From positions 1 to 7,652 of the forward strand of contig JAFAPF010000001.1 of assembly GCA_019247245.1 (NCBI GenBank): a stretch of 7,652 nucleotides of DNA, given 5' to 3'. The notes under the pieces were generated by a model, which did no database searches, was not told where the DNA came from, and worked only from the letters and a program-made list of their open reading frames with translations. The translations under genes were made by a program, and so were the position numbers. This DNA comes from Rubrobacter sp. GTDB lineage: Bacteria > Actinomycetota > Rubrobacteria > Rubrobacterales > Rubrobacteraceae. Every line of letters starts with the position of its first letter. The stretch's first letter is position 1. Shown piece after piece: positions 6,613 through 7,652 of this stretch.

Positions 6613-7652
6613 GTGAGTGAGGAAAACCGTAATCGGGCGGGGGCGGACCCGATGGCGCTTTGGAGGCAGTGGTACGAGACGAATGCCAAGCTATGGTCGA
6701 ACATGTTCGCGGGTAGCCGGAGTAATTATATGGACCCCTACGGGTTCTATAGGCAGTGGTTCAAAACCCTAGGGAATACGCGGGAGCAAACGGGCGACTA
6801 TACGCGCCCGTTGCCGGTGGCGGGGATAAACCCAGCTGCAGCCTCGCCGGGGTCGATCACGGGCCAGATTCCGGCAGAGGCTAGGGCGGCTGAGGCGCAA
6901 AACTTGTGGAAGCAGTGGTTCGAGATGGCAACCAACTCCTGGCAAAAGGCCACCACACTCGGGACGGAGGCGACCAGCTTAGCGCCCCGGTGGATAGAGA
7001 TGTTAGAGCAGATCCGGCACAACCTCTTCAGCGCCGAGGGGTACCCGACCGATCCTCTGCAGTTCGTCACGCGCTTGTACAACGCGACGAGCGGTCCCCT
7101 CTCCGACTTCGTGGGAGACATCATACAGCGGGAAGATTTCCTAGAAGCTTCGAACAGCTTTATGCAAAGCTATACAAGCTTCTATAAGGTCTTCCGGCGC
7201 GATTCGGAGAAGTACTTAAAGAACCTCCAGATCCCGGTACGCTCGGACATCACGCGGGTCGCCGGGCTCGTTGTGGCGCTGGAGGATAAGATCGACCGCC
7301 TCGAGGATGCGTTCGAGGAGTTCGAGTACGGTTACGCCGAACCCGCTACCGCCGAGTCTTTGGAAGCCGTAGAGGAGCGGTTAGATGACCTCGAGCGCAC
7401 CCTGGAGCGCATCGAAGGAGGCGCCGAAGGTGCCGCGACCGCCGATTCGGTAAACCATCTCGATGACAGGCTCGACGCCGTCGAAGCCAAGATCGACCGG
7501 CTCCTCGCCTCTTTTGAAAGCACCTCCCAAAACGGTAGCGTTCAGACGGAAGCTACGCAGGCACCCCCTCAGAACAGCGAAGAAGCTACCGAGGAGATCC
7601 GCGCAACGGCCGCGGCGCGGCGCACGGCGAAGGAGATGGGTGTGGAGCTATC
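6613..7652 (+). CDS. phaE: PhaE-like class III polyhydroxyalkanoate synthase subunit, 3' end outside window
   Basis: PhaE partners the catalytic PhaC in class III PHA synthases, activating it at the granule surface. The frame stays open to the window edge: 347 residues from GTG 6613, or 355 counting from the alternative ATG at 6589 (numbering used here). The N-terminal half is rich in Trp and aromatics, with three related motifs: WRQWYE (25-30), YRQWFK (54-59) and WKQWFE (107-112). Residues 195-246 contain the PhaE-like FYKVFRRDSEKYLKNLQIP, then an RSDI step and a heptad-rich coiled coil. A second charged coiled coil covers about 255-308 (EERLDDLERTLERIE, then LDDRLDAVEAKIDRLL). After a Gln/Ser/Thr/Pro-rich linker (309-332), residues 337-355 (IRATAAARRTAKEMGVELS) resemble the first helix of an E3-binding peripheral subunit domain. 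Class III PhaE is usually about 360 residues, so this protein is longer. A phaC gene is expected downstream but not seen. A phasin-like protein is the alternative. Confidence 0.75.
   Translation, partial: MSEENRNRAGADPMALWRQWYETNAKLWSNMFAGSRSNYMDPYGFYRQWFKTLGNTREQTGDYTRPLPVAGINPAAASPGSITGQIPAEARAAEAQNLWKQWFEMATNSWQKATTLGTEATSLAPRWIEMLEQIRHNLFSAEGYPTDPLQFVTRLYNATSGPLSDFVGDIIQREDFLEASNSFMQSYTSFYKVFRRDSEKYLKNLQIPVRSDITRVAGLVVALEDKIDRLEDAFEEFEYGYAEPATAESLEAVEERLDDLERTLERIEGGAEGAATADSVNHLDDRLDAVEAKIDRLLASFESTSQNGSVQTEATQAPPQNSEEATEEIRATAAARRTAKEMGVEL

Noticed and set aside
6450..6704. Minus-strand frame of 84 codons
   Set aside because: It runs antisense through the phaE promoter and start region, and its Cys/Leu-rich product looks non-coding.
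1..7652. CRISPR arrays, tRNA/rRNA genes, insertion sequences
   Set aside because: I saw no spaced direct repeats, cloverleaf pattern, transposase or terminal inverted repeats anywhere in the window.

Overview
The window reads as high-GC actinobacterial DNA, most likely Rubrobacter or a close relative. That guess rests on GC-rich coding sequence, a TTG start codon, strong purine Shine-Dalgarno sites and a class III (PhaE-type) polyhydroxyalkanoate (PHA) synthase subunit. No rRNA or other marker gene is present to prove it.

Layout, left to right. Bases 1-480 are poor in genes and hold one possible 53-residue single-pass membrane protein (68-229, minus). Bases 481-6334 carry four minus-strand genes that look like one operon. 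In order of transcription they are a type III iron-dependent alcohol dehydrogenase closely resembling hydroxyacid-oxoacid transhydrogenase (HOT, 6334-5042), an AttM/BlcC-like lactonase of the metallo-beta-lactamase fold (5029-4238), a 956-residue FAD/Fe-S oxidoreductase of the YdiJ/D-2-hydroxyglutarate dehydrogenase type (4168-1298), and the Nudix NAD(H) pyrophosphatase NudC (1293-481). The gaps are 12, 69 and 4 bases. Bases 6335-6612 are a divergent regulatory region with promoter-like elements for both directions and an inverted repeat between them. From 6613 to the window edge runs the plus-strand gene for a PhaE-like PHA synthase subunit, cut off at its 3' end.

How the genes may work together (inference from family knowledge): the lactonase would open gamma-butyrolactone to 4-hydroxybutyrate. 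The HOT-like enzyme would oxidise 4-hydroxybutyrate to succinic semialdehyde while reducing 2-oxoglutarate to D-2-hydroxyglutarate. The FAD/Fe-S enzyme would return D-2-hydroxyglutarate to 2-oxoglutarate and pass electrons on. The three enzymes would thus form a self-contained 2-oxoglutarate shuttle for 4-hydroxybutyrate, which differs from the Agrobacterium blcABC route. The divergent PHA synthase subunit is suggestive because 4-hydroxybutyrate is a known PHA monomer. The PhaE-like protein also ends in what looks like the start of a peripheral subunit-binding (E3-binding) domain, which is unexpected for this family.
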